Assembly: GCF_026914185.1 (NCBI RefSeq)
Contig: NC_070564.1
Span: forward strand, 1 to 64,000
Length of the DNA stretch: 64,000 bases
Source: Puccinia triticina
Taxonomy: Eukaryota; Basidiomycota; Pucciniomycetes; Pucciniales; Pucciniaceae
Reading direction: 5' to 3'
A program made the translations under genes and the position numbers. The notes beneath the pieces are model-generated. The model saw only the letters and a list, made by a program, of their open reading frames with translations, was not told the DNA's origin and made no database searches. Positions 21,867-33,600 of the stretch are shown here, piece after piece. The stretch's first letter is position 1; each line of letters starts with the position of its first letter.

Positions 21867-23603
21867 ATGGCTTTTCCACAGAATGAAGACTTGGAAAATG
21901 TCCTACCAACAAACAATCCAAATCCACTCGGACTATTCAATGGAACTCAAAACAGTCAGAACACTAGAATGAATGTTGATCCGCTACCTCCACCACCCAT
22001 GTCTCACACTCAAACAAGGACCTATCGTGGACGGCTGGCCAACAATAGAACTACTCAAGAAAACACTCAGACTCACCCTCCTGGAACCTACGGCTTACCT
22101 CAAGAACCCAAAGTAAACAACCCAACCAGGACGGAACCTAAAAGAAAAGTGATAATTATCAAAGCGGCAAACTTATTATACAATGGCGAAAACTTCAAGG
22201 AATTTCTGGACCGATTTGAACTGGCCGCAGAAGTTTATGGAGCAGAAGGATATGACATGGTTCGGCAGATTTGCAGCTTTGTTGGACCTGAAGACTTGAA
22301 GCAAGAACTGGAATCGATGGACGGATACGAACAACGGGACTGGAACATGCTTAGGCGTAGCATGAAGGAAATATGGGGTGACACCCATGCAAAAATTCGA
22401 TTCACCATCCGGGACCTGCAAAACTTCGTGGAAGAACAGGCAAAGGCTGGTGGACCTAAAGGATTCAAAGAATACAAGAACTACAAATCAAAATTTTTAT
22501 TAATAACAAAGTATTTGGTTGCTAATGAGCACATTAGAGACCAACAAGACGTTACTCACCTGTTTTTTATGGCTTTTTCAAAAGAATTACAGAAATCAAT
22601 CAAACACGAGATGGTCAAACAGGACCTGATTCCTTACGGCAAAGATGGTTATCCTAAGACGCCTCACCTAGAAGACTTGATGGATGTGGCTGAGGATGAA
22701 GTCCGAGCTGCAGCAGACGAAACATTTGTAGGAAGCGGTTTCAGTGAAGCTAATCGAGCGATGCAAAAGAAGTTAGACAAGAAGAAAGGCGACAGCAAGA
22801 AACGGGAAAAGATGGTTGAAGAGAATCCCCCGGAGGTGCTGCAGAAGCAAGTCGACAGTCTGGCAAAAGCAATCGATGCTTTAACTGGCAAGTTAGTGAA
22901 CCCACCAAAGGCGGAATACTCTTGTGGAAATGAAAGGCCAAGTGGACGACTATACGAACCCCGACCTTGTACCTATTGTCATTGAGAAGGTCATTCAGCA
23001 TTTTCTTGTTATGAAGCTCAGAAGGACGAAAGAGAAGGCTTGGTTAAGCGTGACGGACGTGACTTTTGTCTTCCCAGTGGAGAGAAGATCCCAGCGGACA
23101 ACTCAAGACCTATTTGTGTGGTAGTGGCTGCGGACTCCGCAAAACCTAAAGCAAAAGTAACGGCAGCATTCAGAACCGATAATCCAGCAGTGTTTTCAAT
23201 CAACAGTGAAAGACCTCAGCAAGAATCCAACTGTACCTCTTCAATGCACAAAATCGACTGGGAACCTCCAAGGCTTGGATCAGCTAACTTTGAAAAAGTA
23301 AAATTTGAATCCAATGTTGCGACAACTAGAGCAGAAGCGCTTCGTGGACGACGAAAACCTCCGGCACAAGCGGATGATTCGGCAATGGACGTGGATCAGG
23401 AAGTCGGACCAGAAGAAGTTATTCGAGAAGTTCCAGCAACTAGGAAGACTCCCGGCCAAATCTTGGAACCTAACAGGCAATCAACACCATCAAAGAAGGA
23501 AAAGTCAGCAGAAACAGCTCTAGTGACGGAACTGGACAACTTGAAGATACCAACTACCTTTTCTCAACTTACGGCAATCTCTCCAACTTACGCTCAAGAG
23601 TAA
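21867..23603 (+). pseudogene. Ty3-2 gag, with stop inside the zinc knuckle
   Basis: ATG at 21867. The first ~90 residues are polar and Pro/Thr-rich, followed by a gag core ('FKEFLDRFELAAEVYG', 'YEQRDWNMLRRSMKEIWG') homologous to that of Ty3-3, then a Lys-rich linker. The CCHC knuckle begins 'CTYCH' and is cut by TGA at 22983-22985 where Ty3-3 has Arg; the knuckle resumes with 'EGHSAFSC'. The same frame runs on to 23603. A one-base shift there moves the reading into the protease frame. The codons are AT-rich compared with Ty3-3. Confidence 0.85.
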
Positions 23604-26600
23604 TCAACAAACTCCAAGCTCGAATCCCTGGATACAAAACTTCTACAATTTCATACATGAATGGCAACAAATCGGAACCCAAGGTTTCAGCTTCGATGTT
23701 ACTTAACAAGGAGGAAGAAGATTTGGAATACAACTGTTACTATAGCTGCGCGTTAGGATTTATTGACACTCAAATCTCCGGACACAAAGTACCGTTCATG
23801 GTGGATTCTGGATTGATGGTCAATGTAATTCCAAGCCAGGCAGCTATTGATCTGGACCTAGAAGTAGTGAAGGTGGAGATCCCAATGAGAGGCATTGGCG
23901 GAGAAAGATGTGATATCAAAGGAGTAGTGGAAAACTGCACCATTGGAATTGGACGATTCTCGGGACCGGTACACCTCTTTGTTTCACCACAAGCTCAGGA
24001 ATGTATACTCGGACGGCCTTTCCTTTTCCATTACGATTGCACTTTGGACTATCCAGGGACTGGCGAATTTCTATCCTTTCAAGGGGATATTGGAAGAAGG
24101 ATTACAGTACCAATAGCTAAAGTTGGACAAGGACAAGGATGGAATCAGTTAAAACATTTAGGACCAAGCCCCACACAGACTGCGCAAACAACTGCTTACA
24201 TGACACAACATTCAAATCAGTCACGCTTTTTGGACGACACGGACTCGGTCAAGATTTGAACTAAAATTTCAAAGAAGTTGGGCTGGGTCAAAAACATGTG
24301 TTTACGTCTGCGGAAGAAATCAGAAAAAGAAAAACCTGTACCTCAGGTTGGGGCAAAACCACCAACCCTGGACGAAGATTTGCGAATAAACAGTTTGTTA
24401 GCCACCGGGCTAGGCGCTTCAGCACAGAAAGATCTCTGTAAGAATTGGAAGGAGGAAAACATGTGGTGTGTGACGAAATACAAACCAGTGGCAAAGAAAG
24501 TTCAACCTATCAATCAAGCCATGCCACAATCAATCAACCCACCTCTTCAACAACCAGCTTTATCACGGGATCCTTACAAAACGCCTTTAACACCTAATCC
24601 ACCAGAATTCCAACCTACAGCAAAAATCACTGAAGAGCGCCTGAAAGTCATCAACTTTGGACCTGAAGGATGGCTCTGGCCAGAGGAACTCAAGCTGTTT
24701 AAACATCTCATTACCATTTGACAAAACTCTCTCGCATTCTGTCCGGCGGAACGTGGATTGTTGAAACACTCTTATGGCTTACCTTATGTCATACCAGTGG
24801 TAGAACACACTCCATGGCAGAAGAAACCAATTCCCATTCCGGCGGCGATTAAAGAAGAATACACTGAACTAGTACGGGAACGAGTTAGGACCGGCCTTTA
24901 CGAACCATCAACATCAAGCTACTCCAGTCCAGTGTTTTGTGTTGCCAAACACGACGGAAAACTCAGAATTGTACACGATCTACAGGAAATGAACAAGGTT
25001 ACAATCAAGGATGCTGGCCTGCCCCCTGCAACAGAGGAGTTTATTGAATCTTTTGCTGGAAGAGCTTGCTATGGACTCGGTGATATTATGGGAGGATACG
25101 ATGAAAGGGAATTAGCGGAAGAATCAAGACCCCTCACAACTTTTGACACTCCATTAGGACGATTCCAGCTTACTCGACTTCCTCAAGGTGCAACCAATTC
25201 AGTAGCGGTATATCAGGCTCAGATGATGTGGATCTTGCAAGATGAGATTCCAGAACATGTGGGTGTGTTCATCGACGACGGCGGCATCAAAGGACCACGA
25301 ACAACCTATGATGGACAAACTTTGAAGGAAAATCCGGGGATTAGACGATTTATTTGGGAATACGCACAAACATTGGAACGGATATTATTCAGGGTAGAAG
25401 AAGCAGGACTCACAGTTTCAGGGAAAAAGTTTTCTTGTTGCGTCCCTGCTCTGGACATCGTTGGACACGTGGTTTCTCAGATTGGACAACAAGTTTCTAC
25501 ACAAAAGAAAAACAAGATATTAACCTGGCCCACACCTTCAAATGTTACGGAACTTCGCGGATTTCTAGGAATAATCACTTACGTACGAATATTCATTGAA
25601 AATCTGTCTGAAAAGGCAGCACCTTTACAACAGCTCACCAGGAAGGACGTTAAGTGGATTTGGACGGACAAATGCAATCAAGCTTTCAAGCAACTCAAGG
25701 AAATAATTGGCAAAGATATCGTTCTCAAAAGCATTGACTACTCAGCGGACGCAGGATTGATTAAACTGGCGGTTGACTCAAGCTTCATAGCGGCGGGTGC
25801 GGTGTTGATGCAACAGGAACTCAAAACTGGATTGGATTGACCTATACTTTACGAATCAATAGTATTTTCACCAGTGGAATCACGGTACTCTCAGCCTAAG
25901 TTGGAGTTGTGCGGAGTAGCTAGGGTTTTGAAAAAGTTACAGATCTACCTTTGGGGCCAACACTTTGAACTCCAAGTGGACGCCAAGTCATTAATTCAGA
26001 TGATAAACTCTCCATCATTACCCAATGCACCTATGACTTGATGGGTGTCATTTATTCAGCTATTTTCCTACGACATAGTTCATAAACCGGGGAAAACTTT
26101 CACATTACCGGATGGGCTTTCAAGACGCCCTATTTCTAGCAACGACGAGGAATTCTACGAGGACCAGGATGACTTTGACGAGGAGGAACCCCTGATCAAA
26201 CCCTGTTACACATTTAGGATTTGTACTCAATCAACAGTTCTAGAGCTCAAGGAATGGGAGTCTCCAGGATATTGGCGGAACCTTTGACATTACCTGGAAA
26301 CCCTGGAACCTCCTGATGGAATGGACAAAGTGGAATTTGCAAAATTACGGCAGAACTCAGCTAAATTCTTCAGTAGTGATGGACGACTTATGCGGAAACA
26401 CTCACCCTCTCCACAGATAGTAATCTCTAAGGACACTTATCAAGAAGAACTGCTACAACAGGTTCATGAAGAATTGGGGCATCGTGGAATAGAAGAAACT
26501 TATCAGCAATTGGTAACTCGGTTTTGGTGGCCCAGCCTGAAGAAGAAGGTCAAGAACTGGGTTCGAAGCTGTGAAGCTTGTCAAAAACGGGATCCAACAG

Positions 26601-27184
26601 TACCTAGGGAAATTCGAAATGCAACTGGGGATAGCTACATTTTTGGACGAGTTGCTCTAAACGCATGTCACATCAAAGCTGGTCAATACAAATATCTTAT
26701 CGTGGCACGGGACGACTTATCTGGATGGGTTGAGGCTGCCCCTCTGGTCAAACTCACTGCAAGTAATGTGGCCAAGTTTCTTTTGGAAAACTGGGTCTAC
26801 AGATATGGTTCAATCAAGACAGTAACAGTGGATAACGGCGCGGAATTCAAAGAAGACTTCATTGAAGCTGTGAAAAGTATTGGAGCAACTCTAAAACCTA
26901 CAACACCTTACTATCCGGAGGCAAATGGAATGATCGAACGTGGACATTGACCCATCAAGGACGCTCTGGTTAAAATGTGTGGCGAATCTGGTGGAAAGTG
27001 GAGGGAGTATCTTCCACTAGTTTTATTTTCGGACAGGATCTCAACAAAGCGGACAACTGGATTCACTCCCTACGAACTCGTATTTGGACAACTACCAGTA
27101 CTACCAGTAGATTTGGAAATGGACACCTATTTGGGAATAGATTGGTTAGAAATCAAAACTACAGACCAACTTTTGGAAGCTCGG
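23604..27184 (+). pseudogene. Ty3-2 protease and pol, 5' part, six TGA stops
   Basis: A single frame runs from about 23604 to the Ty3-3 insertion at 27184, broken only by TGA codons at 24257, 24719, 25838, 26039, 26285 and 26948. Protease carries 'MVDSGLMVN'. RT keeps 'FIDDGGIKG'. RNase H ('KLAVDSSFIAAGAV', 'GKTFTLPDGLSRRP') and the integrase zinc site follow. The first integrase Asp is Asn (26660-26662), while the second Asp ('TVDNGAEF') and Glu ('MIERGH') are kept. At 24719, 25838 and 26039 the aligned residue in Ty3-3 is Arg. The last part of the ORF lies at 35513-35944. Confidence 0.88.
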
Positions 27185-28113
27185 TGTGGTGCGCTATCTG
27201 GTACACGCGGTGTCAAGATCAAAAATTCGTGATGGCGCGCGGAAGACTTCAAGACGCGTGGAGGATCAATTTTCCCTGGCGTGGCGCGTGTCAGGACTCA
27301 ATCTCTCTGGATCTCAGGCGGGCACGCACGTTCTGGCGCGCAGGTTTTCTTTTCCTCTATGTAGCTTTGTACCATTTTCTCATTTTCTTTCTTTTCTTTA
27401 TTTCTACTCTTGTCTGTTGTTTTGTTTCTTATCTGCGCGTGTTGGATGGTCTGGCTATGTGGTGGGTTGGTTTTGTCTGAGTTTTGTTTGTTCTGTTTGG
27501 TTTTGTTTTGGTTTTGTTCCTTATTGTCTGTTTCCTCTCCTTTTGTGTTTGTTGCGCGCGCGGGGCATGATGAGCTGTCCCGCAGCATGCCACAACCCCG
27601 GAGTCTGAGTTCAGCCCGAACTCAGGCGATGGGGCGGTATGGGACTATCTCTGAACCTTAGGGAATCTCATCAGAATTTTATTGATCCAGATCTTCGGCG
27701 CCCTTCGACGCGCTACTGAGCTTATTGATCCCGGTATTCTGGTCATTCTCCGACCTCGACTCTCTTATCGCGCACGCGGCGTACTCCTTCCATCTTAGTC
27801 TTTTGTGATCCCGCGCCTTCAGCGCTCTTCCAACGATCCCCATCATCCCTCATTTTCCTAATCAGCCGGCTTTCCCGGCCAACTTTCTTCTTTCTGCTCC
27901 TTCGGTGCCGGCTTCCTGGCTCCTTGTTCCTCTCACTCTCATCTCTTTCCAACCAACAACCCGCCGACGCGCGCTCAACGCCGTCGTAAATCAAACCCCC
28001 ATACCTCATCGCTCACAGATCCCCCACATCTTCCTGCGACCATCCCCGGAGGGCATCCCCCCACTTTTTCCCCTCCAACAACTGCCGCCGCCTGGCACGG
28101 ACGGAGTTCCACA
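27185..28113 (+). repeat. Ty3-3 5' LTR
   Basis: 929 bp; the only difference I saw from the right LTR is in the CTTATTGTCTG (left) versus CTTTTTGTCTG (right) block near 27519. The reading frames inside it, identical in both LTRs, have no known domain. Confidence 0.95.
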
Positions 28114-28115
28114 TT

Positions 28116-28167
28116 TGGTCCCCCGAGCCGGGATCGAACCAGCGACCTCAAGATTTACAGTCTCGCC
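28116..28167 (+). promoter_or_regulatory. Primer-binding site extended to an antisense tRNA-Tyr 3' half
   Basis: Two bases after the LTR, TGGTCCCCCGAGCCGGGATC begins a 52-nt stretch whose complement folds as the 3' half of a tRNA. It has a 5-bp anticodon stem, loop CTGTAAA (anticodon GTA, Tyr), a 5-nt variable loop, T arm GCTGG-TTCGATC-CCGGC, acceptor strand TCGGGGG, discriminator A and CCA. About 18 nt is enough for priming, so the match extends far beyond need and stops near tRNA position 25-26. Confidence 0.85.
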
Positions 28168-28238
28168 AATTTTCACGGTTTTTGAGACGCTTGGCGGTCT
28201 TTCTTTTGCTTGTTTTTAGGTTTTTTTTTTTAGAGTTC

Positions 28239-28335
28239 AGCGGCGGAGGCACAGGAGACTAAAAGTAAGTCCTCCCAATTGTGCACCTCTGACGGTTTCT
28301 ACTACACTCGTCGAAAACATTACTCTAGCCACATC
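28239..28335 (+). repeat. Ty3-3 internal repeat, copy 1 (leader)
   Basis: First of four related ~100-nt units, here in the leader upstream of gag. It has 'GCGGAGGCAC', 'GTAAGTCCTCCCAAT', 'TGCACCTC', then 'ACTCTAGCCACATCTGTGAG'. Other copies start at about 30858, 31098 and 34363. Confidence 0.85.
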
Positions 28336-28402
28336 TGTGAGCCACCCGCACCCGTCGCGCTCTTTTCATTCAGACTAGATCATCTCTCTTGCGACGCACG
28401 CG

Positions 28403-30547
28403 ATGGCAGACGTCGAGGCAGGAGCACCCCCAGCGCGAATGGTGAAGATTAAGCCGCAGGATAAGACCTTGGGCTTTGATGGGCTCAACGTGGAGCGATT
28501 TCTAGCCGATTACCAACTCGCAGCGAAGCTCGACGGCGCGTCGGAGCAAGATATGGCGCAGCAGATCAGGTTCTTTGTGCGCAAGGTGGAAGTTAAAGAC
28601 GTGTTGGAGACTCTAGACGGTTACGATCCGCCGGTATGGTCATCTCTCAAGGCTTCAATGCTCGCTTATTGGGGTCAGGTCGACACGGCGCGTTTCACTC
28701 TGCCGGATCTGGAGGCTCTTACCCAGTCTTGGGCTGCGAAAGGAGGCGTGTCCTCTGTTGTTGATTATCAGGACTTCAGACGCGTCTGGGAGCCCATTCA
28801 GTCTTACCTGCTTCGGAAATCGCACATCGACTCTGTGGAGGAAGTGCGGACTCTCTATTATCGGTCTTTTTCGGCTGGCGTTCAGGAGCGTGTCCGCGAT
28901 CATCTCATCAAGGAGAAGACAATGATCACCACCTTGGACAATCGGTTCAAGTTGCCCTCCTTTGATATCCTGAAGGAAGCGGTGGCCGACGTCATGAAAG
29001 GCCAAACAGCTCTTACTTTTGAGGATCCCAAGACCTCCGTTCCGGTTCCTGTTGCGCCATTCAAGCAAGGGAACGACGTCATGCAGAAGATGGAGCAAGA
29101 CCGACGCCCCACAGGATCTATTGTGCCCGGAAAAGCGCCGGCCACCGTTGATGAGATCTCCCGGATGCTTCAATCATTTGAGCAGCGTCTGGAGCAGAAA
29201 TTCTCGGCTCAGTCTTCTCAGCCCTCTGGCAAGGTACCGCCATCGGAGCGTGGCCCTCTGGTGTGTTACTACTGCCACCGCGAAGGTCACGGGACGGGGC
29301 GCTGTTTTGAGCTCAAGAAAGACAAGGAAGCCAATCTGGTCGAGCAGAAGGGCAACAATTTCTTCTTGCCCAACGGGGCACTTATCCCTTTCGATTCCTC
29401 GCGGCCCATTCGTCATGTGGTCGCCTCTTTCCAACCTCCTCCGACTACTAGCGTAGTCACGCCGGAATTCCGCGCTACATGTGGCTCCCTCGATCCCTGG
29501 TACCCCCCGGCTGTCACTTCTCAGTCTTTTTCTGGATCCTACGAGGCGGATCCGGCGCGAAAGAAGCACGAGGCTCCAAAGCCTTACAAGGCGCCTGCAG
29601 TTCCTCCTTTAGCTGCGCGGAAGCCGGTTAAAAAGTCTACGGCGCGTGCTCCCAATTCTGATGTAGATGACTCAGATATGGAAGCTGAATTGTTTGAGAG
29701 GGTTCCTGCTTCTCCGATCGCGGACCCTTCTCCTCCCGAGCAGTCTTCTTCCGAGCAGCCAGCCAAGCCTGCTAGCGCTGCGCCCAAGGTGCGCTTCGAG
29801 CGCGGTATCTCCAAGGATTATCCAAACGCCGTCGAAGGCGTGCTCAAGAAGATCTCTGGTCTCAAGGTTCCGGATTTGTCGGTTTCGGAGCTTTTAGCGG
29901 TGGCGCCGTCTGTTGCGGAAGGCATGAAGCGATGGGTATCGCGCAAGCGCGTCGAGGTTGGAGCGGAGGAGCTGAAGGTCTCTTCGGGTACTCTGGCTGA
30001 GGGCGTGGATTTCAAGGCGAACGGATTTGAGCCGCGGCTCTACTCGTGCCCGTTGGGCTATTTGCCGTGCTTGGTGGGAGACGAGGAGAGTAATGCATCT
30101 CCTTTGGTGGATTCGGGATCCCAGCTTAACCTTATCTCGGACGTGATGGCTAACAAGTTCAATATTAGCCCGCGCGTCAACTTTAGTTCAGCAGTCTACG
30201 GAATTGGCAATCAAGCCTGTGAACTGGTCGGTGTCGCTGAGGACGTTCCGCTCCGCATTGGCAAATCCATCGTGGGCACGTGCCACTTCTGGATCACTCG
30301 AATGGCCGGACCCATGATCTTAGGGCGGCCCTTTCTCATGGATTTCGACACCACTCTCAGCTTTTCGGCAGAAGTAGGCGAGAGGATCTTGCTCCCGGAC
30401 TCAAATGGGAGGAGGATAGAGGTTTCCCTCTGCGCGACGGATTCGGGACGGTGGGAGCGCGAATTCCCTGGCAATGGGAAGAAGGCGATCCTGACGCGCT
30501 CAAACACGGCGCGCGACGACCCTATCGAGGGGCGTCATTTTTTATGA
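28403..30547 (+). CDS. gag: Ty3-3 gag-protease polyprotein
   Basis: 714 codons from ATG at 28403 to TGA at 30545-30547. An N-terminal gag core (about residues 15-200, 'FDGLNVERFLADYQLAAK') is homologous to the Ty3-2 gag. A perfect CCHC zinc knuckle, 'CYYCHREGHGTGRC', starts at residue 288 and would bind genomic RNA. A Pro/Ser/Ala-rich linker follows. An aspartic protease with 'LVDSGSQLNLIS' has its active-site DSG at residues 570-572, and 'MILGRPFL' is its later conserved block. The frame ends in the slippery heptamer TTTTTTA directly before the stop. It is intact, and is expected to form the capsid and to cleave itself and pol. Confidence 0.9.
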   Translation: MADVEAGAPPARMVKIKPQDKTLGFDGLNVERFLADYQLAAKLDGASEQDMAQQIRFFVRKVEVKDVLETLDGYDPPVWSSLKASMLAYWGQVDTARFTLPDLEALTQSWAAKGGVSSVVDYQDFRRVWEPIQSYLLRKSHIDSVEEVRTLYYRSFSAGVQERVRDHLIKEKTMITTLDNRFKLPSFDILKEAVADVMKGQTALTFEDPKTSVPVPVAPFKQGNDVMQKMEQDRRPTGSIVPGKAPATVDEISRMLQSFEQRLEQKFSAQSSQPSGKVPPSERGPLVCYYCHREGHGTGRCFELKKDKEANLVEQKGNNFFLPNGALIPFDSSRPIRHVVASFQPPPTTSVVTPEFRATCGSLDPWYPPAVTSQSFSGSYEADPARKKHEAPKPYKAPAVPPLAARKPVKKSTARAPNSDVDDSDMEAELFERVPASPIADPSPPEQSSSEQPAKPASAAPKVRFERGISKDYPNAVEGVLKKISGLKVPDLSVSELLAVAPSVAEGMKRWVSRKRVEVGAEELKVSSGTLAEGVDFKANGFEPRLYSCPLGYLPCLVGDEESNASPLVDSGSQLNLISDVMANKFNISPRVNFSSAVYGIGNQACELVGVAEDVPLRIGKSIVGTCHFWITRMAGPMILGRPFLMDFDTTLSFSAEVGERILLPDSNGRRIEVSLCATDSGRWEREFPGNGKKAILTRSNTARDDPIEGRHFL

Positions 30548-30611
30548 GTCAAGTTGATCCGTTGAGCGGCCGTGTTAATCTAGGATCTCGCCCACGCGCC
30601 GCTGGATCAAC
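30538..30611 (+). promoter_or_regulatory. -1 ribosomal frameshift signal between gag and pol
   Basis: The heptamer T_TTT_TTA (30538-30544) lies in the gag frame immediately before TGA. After an 8-nt spacer a hairpin begins at 30553: GTTGATCC (30553-30560) pairs with GGATCAAC (30604-30611), AGCGGC (30565-30570) with GCCGCT (30598-30603) and CGTG (30571-30574) with CACG (30593-30596). Slippage by -1 enters the pol frame ('FFMSQVDP'). An ATG overlapping the stop (ATGA, 30544-30547) offers termination-reinitiation as an alternative. Confidence 0.85.
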
Positions 30612-33600
30612 CCATCATCAAGAGATTCACCGGTCTTGTTTTTCTTTCTCATTCAATAATCAAAATATCAAATCTGAAAAACATGAAGAAAACACTAAAT
30701 CCTTCAAAAACATATCATTAGATCTCAGTTCACTTTTTTTTTCCGGCTCTCTTGGCGCGTCTTATCCTGGATCTTTTCCTTTCTCTGGCGCGGCTCTTGG
30801 CGCGTTTTCTTTTGGCAATGGTTTAATGGCGCAGGGTGGAATGGAGGATATAGGGAATCCGCGGAGGTCTGGGAGACAGGAAGTAAGTTCCTCCCAATTA
30901 TGCACCTCCGGGCTAGATGCTCTATTCGTGTCAAAAGCTCTACCGCGTGCCACAAATGTGAGCAAAAATTTGGGACCCCCTCTTTCCTTGGCATCAGGCT
31001 CCGACGCGACGGCCGCAACGGTTGCGGCGCTGCTCCGAAATGAGGGTAAACTACGATTTTCTTTGAATTGTGAGAATGGTGTGGTGGAATTTGGTGTTCC
31101 GTGGAGGCAATTGGGAATAGAAGTAAGTTCCTCCCAATGTGCACCTCCGAGGCGTGATGCCGCGCAAGCTTTCGAAACTCTATCTCGTGCCACACTCGTG
31201 AGCGAAGCCCTTCCGTTTGGTTTTTCCTTCTCAGATAAGGCGGCTTTCCGGGATCGCGCGGAGCATCGCACGTGGAGTTTGATGGAACACGGTCTGCGCT
31301 ATCACGAGCAGATGGCGCTGGTGGATGCGTGGACGCGCGGGGAGTTCCTTTCCTTCGCCACAAAGTACAAGCCGGTGGCGCGCAAGATCAAACCAGTCAA
31401 CCAAGCTATGCCTCAAGATCTGAACCCCCCTCTGCAACGTCCGCCTCTTTCACGCGATCCGTATCGCGGTCTTCCTCTCTCTCTAGCCGGTCCTTTTGTT
31501 CCAAAGGGGCGCGTCACGGAAGATCGGCTTGCTGTTGTCAACTTTGGCCCTGAAGGCTGGCTCTGGCCTGCTGAGTTGGATTTGATCAAGAATGTCTTGG
31601 CGGAGCGGAACCTCTCGATAGCATTTACGCCGGAAGAGAGGGGTCTGCTCAAGGAGACCTACGGCTTGCCTTACATCATCCCCGTCGTGGAGCACGAGCC
31701 GTGGCAGAAGCGCAAGATTCCTATCCCCGCAGCTAAGTTGGACGAATTCATCAAAGTCATCCGTGAGCGTGTTGACACCGGCCTCTATGAGCAGTCAACA
31801 TCAAGCTATTCTTCCCCGGTCTTTTGCGTCCTCAAGAGCAACGGCAAATTACGCGTCGTACATGATCTTCAACCACTGAACAAAGTCACGATCAAAGACG
31901 CCGGCGTTCCTCCGGCCACTGAGGAGTTTGTGGAGTCTTTCGCCGGCCGCGCCTGCTACGGTTTGGGAGATATTATGGGCGGCTACGATGAGCGCGCATT
32001 ACATCCAATCTCGCGACCACTTACTACTTTCGACACCCCGCTTGGCAGGTTTCAACTCACGCGGTTGCCTCAGGGAGCCACTAACTCTGTGGCCGTTTAT
32101 CAAGCCCAGATGATGTGGATTCTCCAGGAGGAGATCCCTGATCATGCGGGTATCTTCATCGACGACGGTGGCATCAAGGGCCCAGTATCTGATTACGACA
32201 ATGAGGTCCTCCCTTGGCATTCCGGCATACGCCGTTTTATCTGGGAATACGCAACAACTTTGGAGCGCGTTCTCTTTCGGATCGAAGAATCAGGGCTTAC
32301 GGTTTCAGCATCCAAGCTGGCGGCGTGTGTGCCTGCACTGGAGATTGTGGGGCATGTCGTGTGTAAAGAAGGTCGAAGGATGGCGAAGAGCAAGGTCAAC
32401 AAAATTCTCTCCTGGCCGACCCCCAACAACGCATCTGAGATTCGCGGTTTCTTGGGCGTAGTGGTTTATGTGCGCATCTTTATCCCCGCCTTATCCAAGA
32501 TCTGTCTCCCTCTTCGACGCCTGACGCGCAAGGACGCGGAGTGGATCTGGTCCGTGGAATGCGAAGCAGCTTTTCAGAAACTCAAGACAATCGTGGGACA
32601 GGATATTGTCCTGGTCAAGATCACTTACGGACCGGACGCGGGCAAGATTAAGTTGGCTGTGGATTCTAGCTTTCACGCCGCAGGAGCGGTGCTCACTCAA
32701 GAAGACTCCAACGGTCTATATCGCCCTGCTCTCTATGAGTCCTTGTTGTTTTCCGACGTGGAGTCTCGGTACTCTCAGCCCAAACTGGAGTTGTGCGGCG
32801 TGGCGCGAATTCTCAAGAAACTTCAGACGGTCCTTTGGGGACAACACTTCGAGCTTCAAGTTGACGCCCAATCCCTCATTCAGATGATCAACGCCCCGAG
32901 TCTACCCAACGCACCGATGACGCGCTGGGTCTCCTTCATTCAGCTGTTCTCGTTTGATATCGTTCATCGCCCGGGCAAGTCATTCACGATGCCGGACGGC
33001 CTTTCCAGGAGGCCCATGGACGAAGATGAGTCCATTCCAGAGTCTGATTTTGATGAAGACGAGCCGCATATTCGGCCTTTAGCTTTCTGTCTAGCTTCTG
33101 CTAATGGCGAGTACTCAGGCTATCAGCAGGGGTTTTGGAGACAACTGGAGCAGTATCTCTTGGATCTCGAGGTGCCGGATGGCATGCACACCGACGACTT
33201 CCGGGCGCTGAAGCGCAAATCTGTCGATTTCTTCGTTCACGCGGGCCGTCTCATGAAGCGGGGCTCCCCGTGCCCGCGGATTGTGATCACCATCCCCTCT
33301 AAGCAAGATGAAGTACTCGAGAGTTTGCATGAAGGTTTGGGTCATCGTGGCGAGATTGAGACTTATCGACGCGTCGCGGAACGATTCTGGTGGCCATCCT
33401 TGAAGAAGAGCGTGCTGCGCTGGTGCAAGAGCTGTGAAGCATGCCAGAAGCGCGATCTGCGTCGACCAATGGAGCTCCGTGGACCTACAGGCGAGAATTC
33501 TGTTTTTGGACGTGTAGCCATGGATGTCGTGCACGTCAAGGCAGCTGGTGCTCAATATCTCATCGTGGCGCGCGACGATTTTTCGGGCTGGGTAGAGGCC

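Noticed and set aside
27186..28009. Open frames duplicated at 34.6-35.4 kb
   Set aside because: They lie in the two LTRs of Ty3-3 and are identical because the LTRs are; no domain is visible.
30725..31363. Minus-strand 212-codon frame
   Set aside because: It is a shadow of the GC-rich pol spacer of Ty3-3 and has no recognisable feature.
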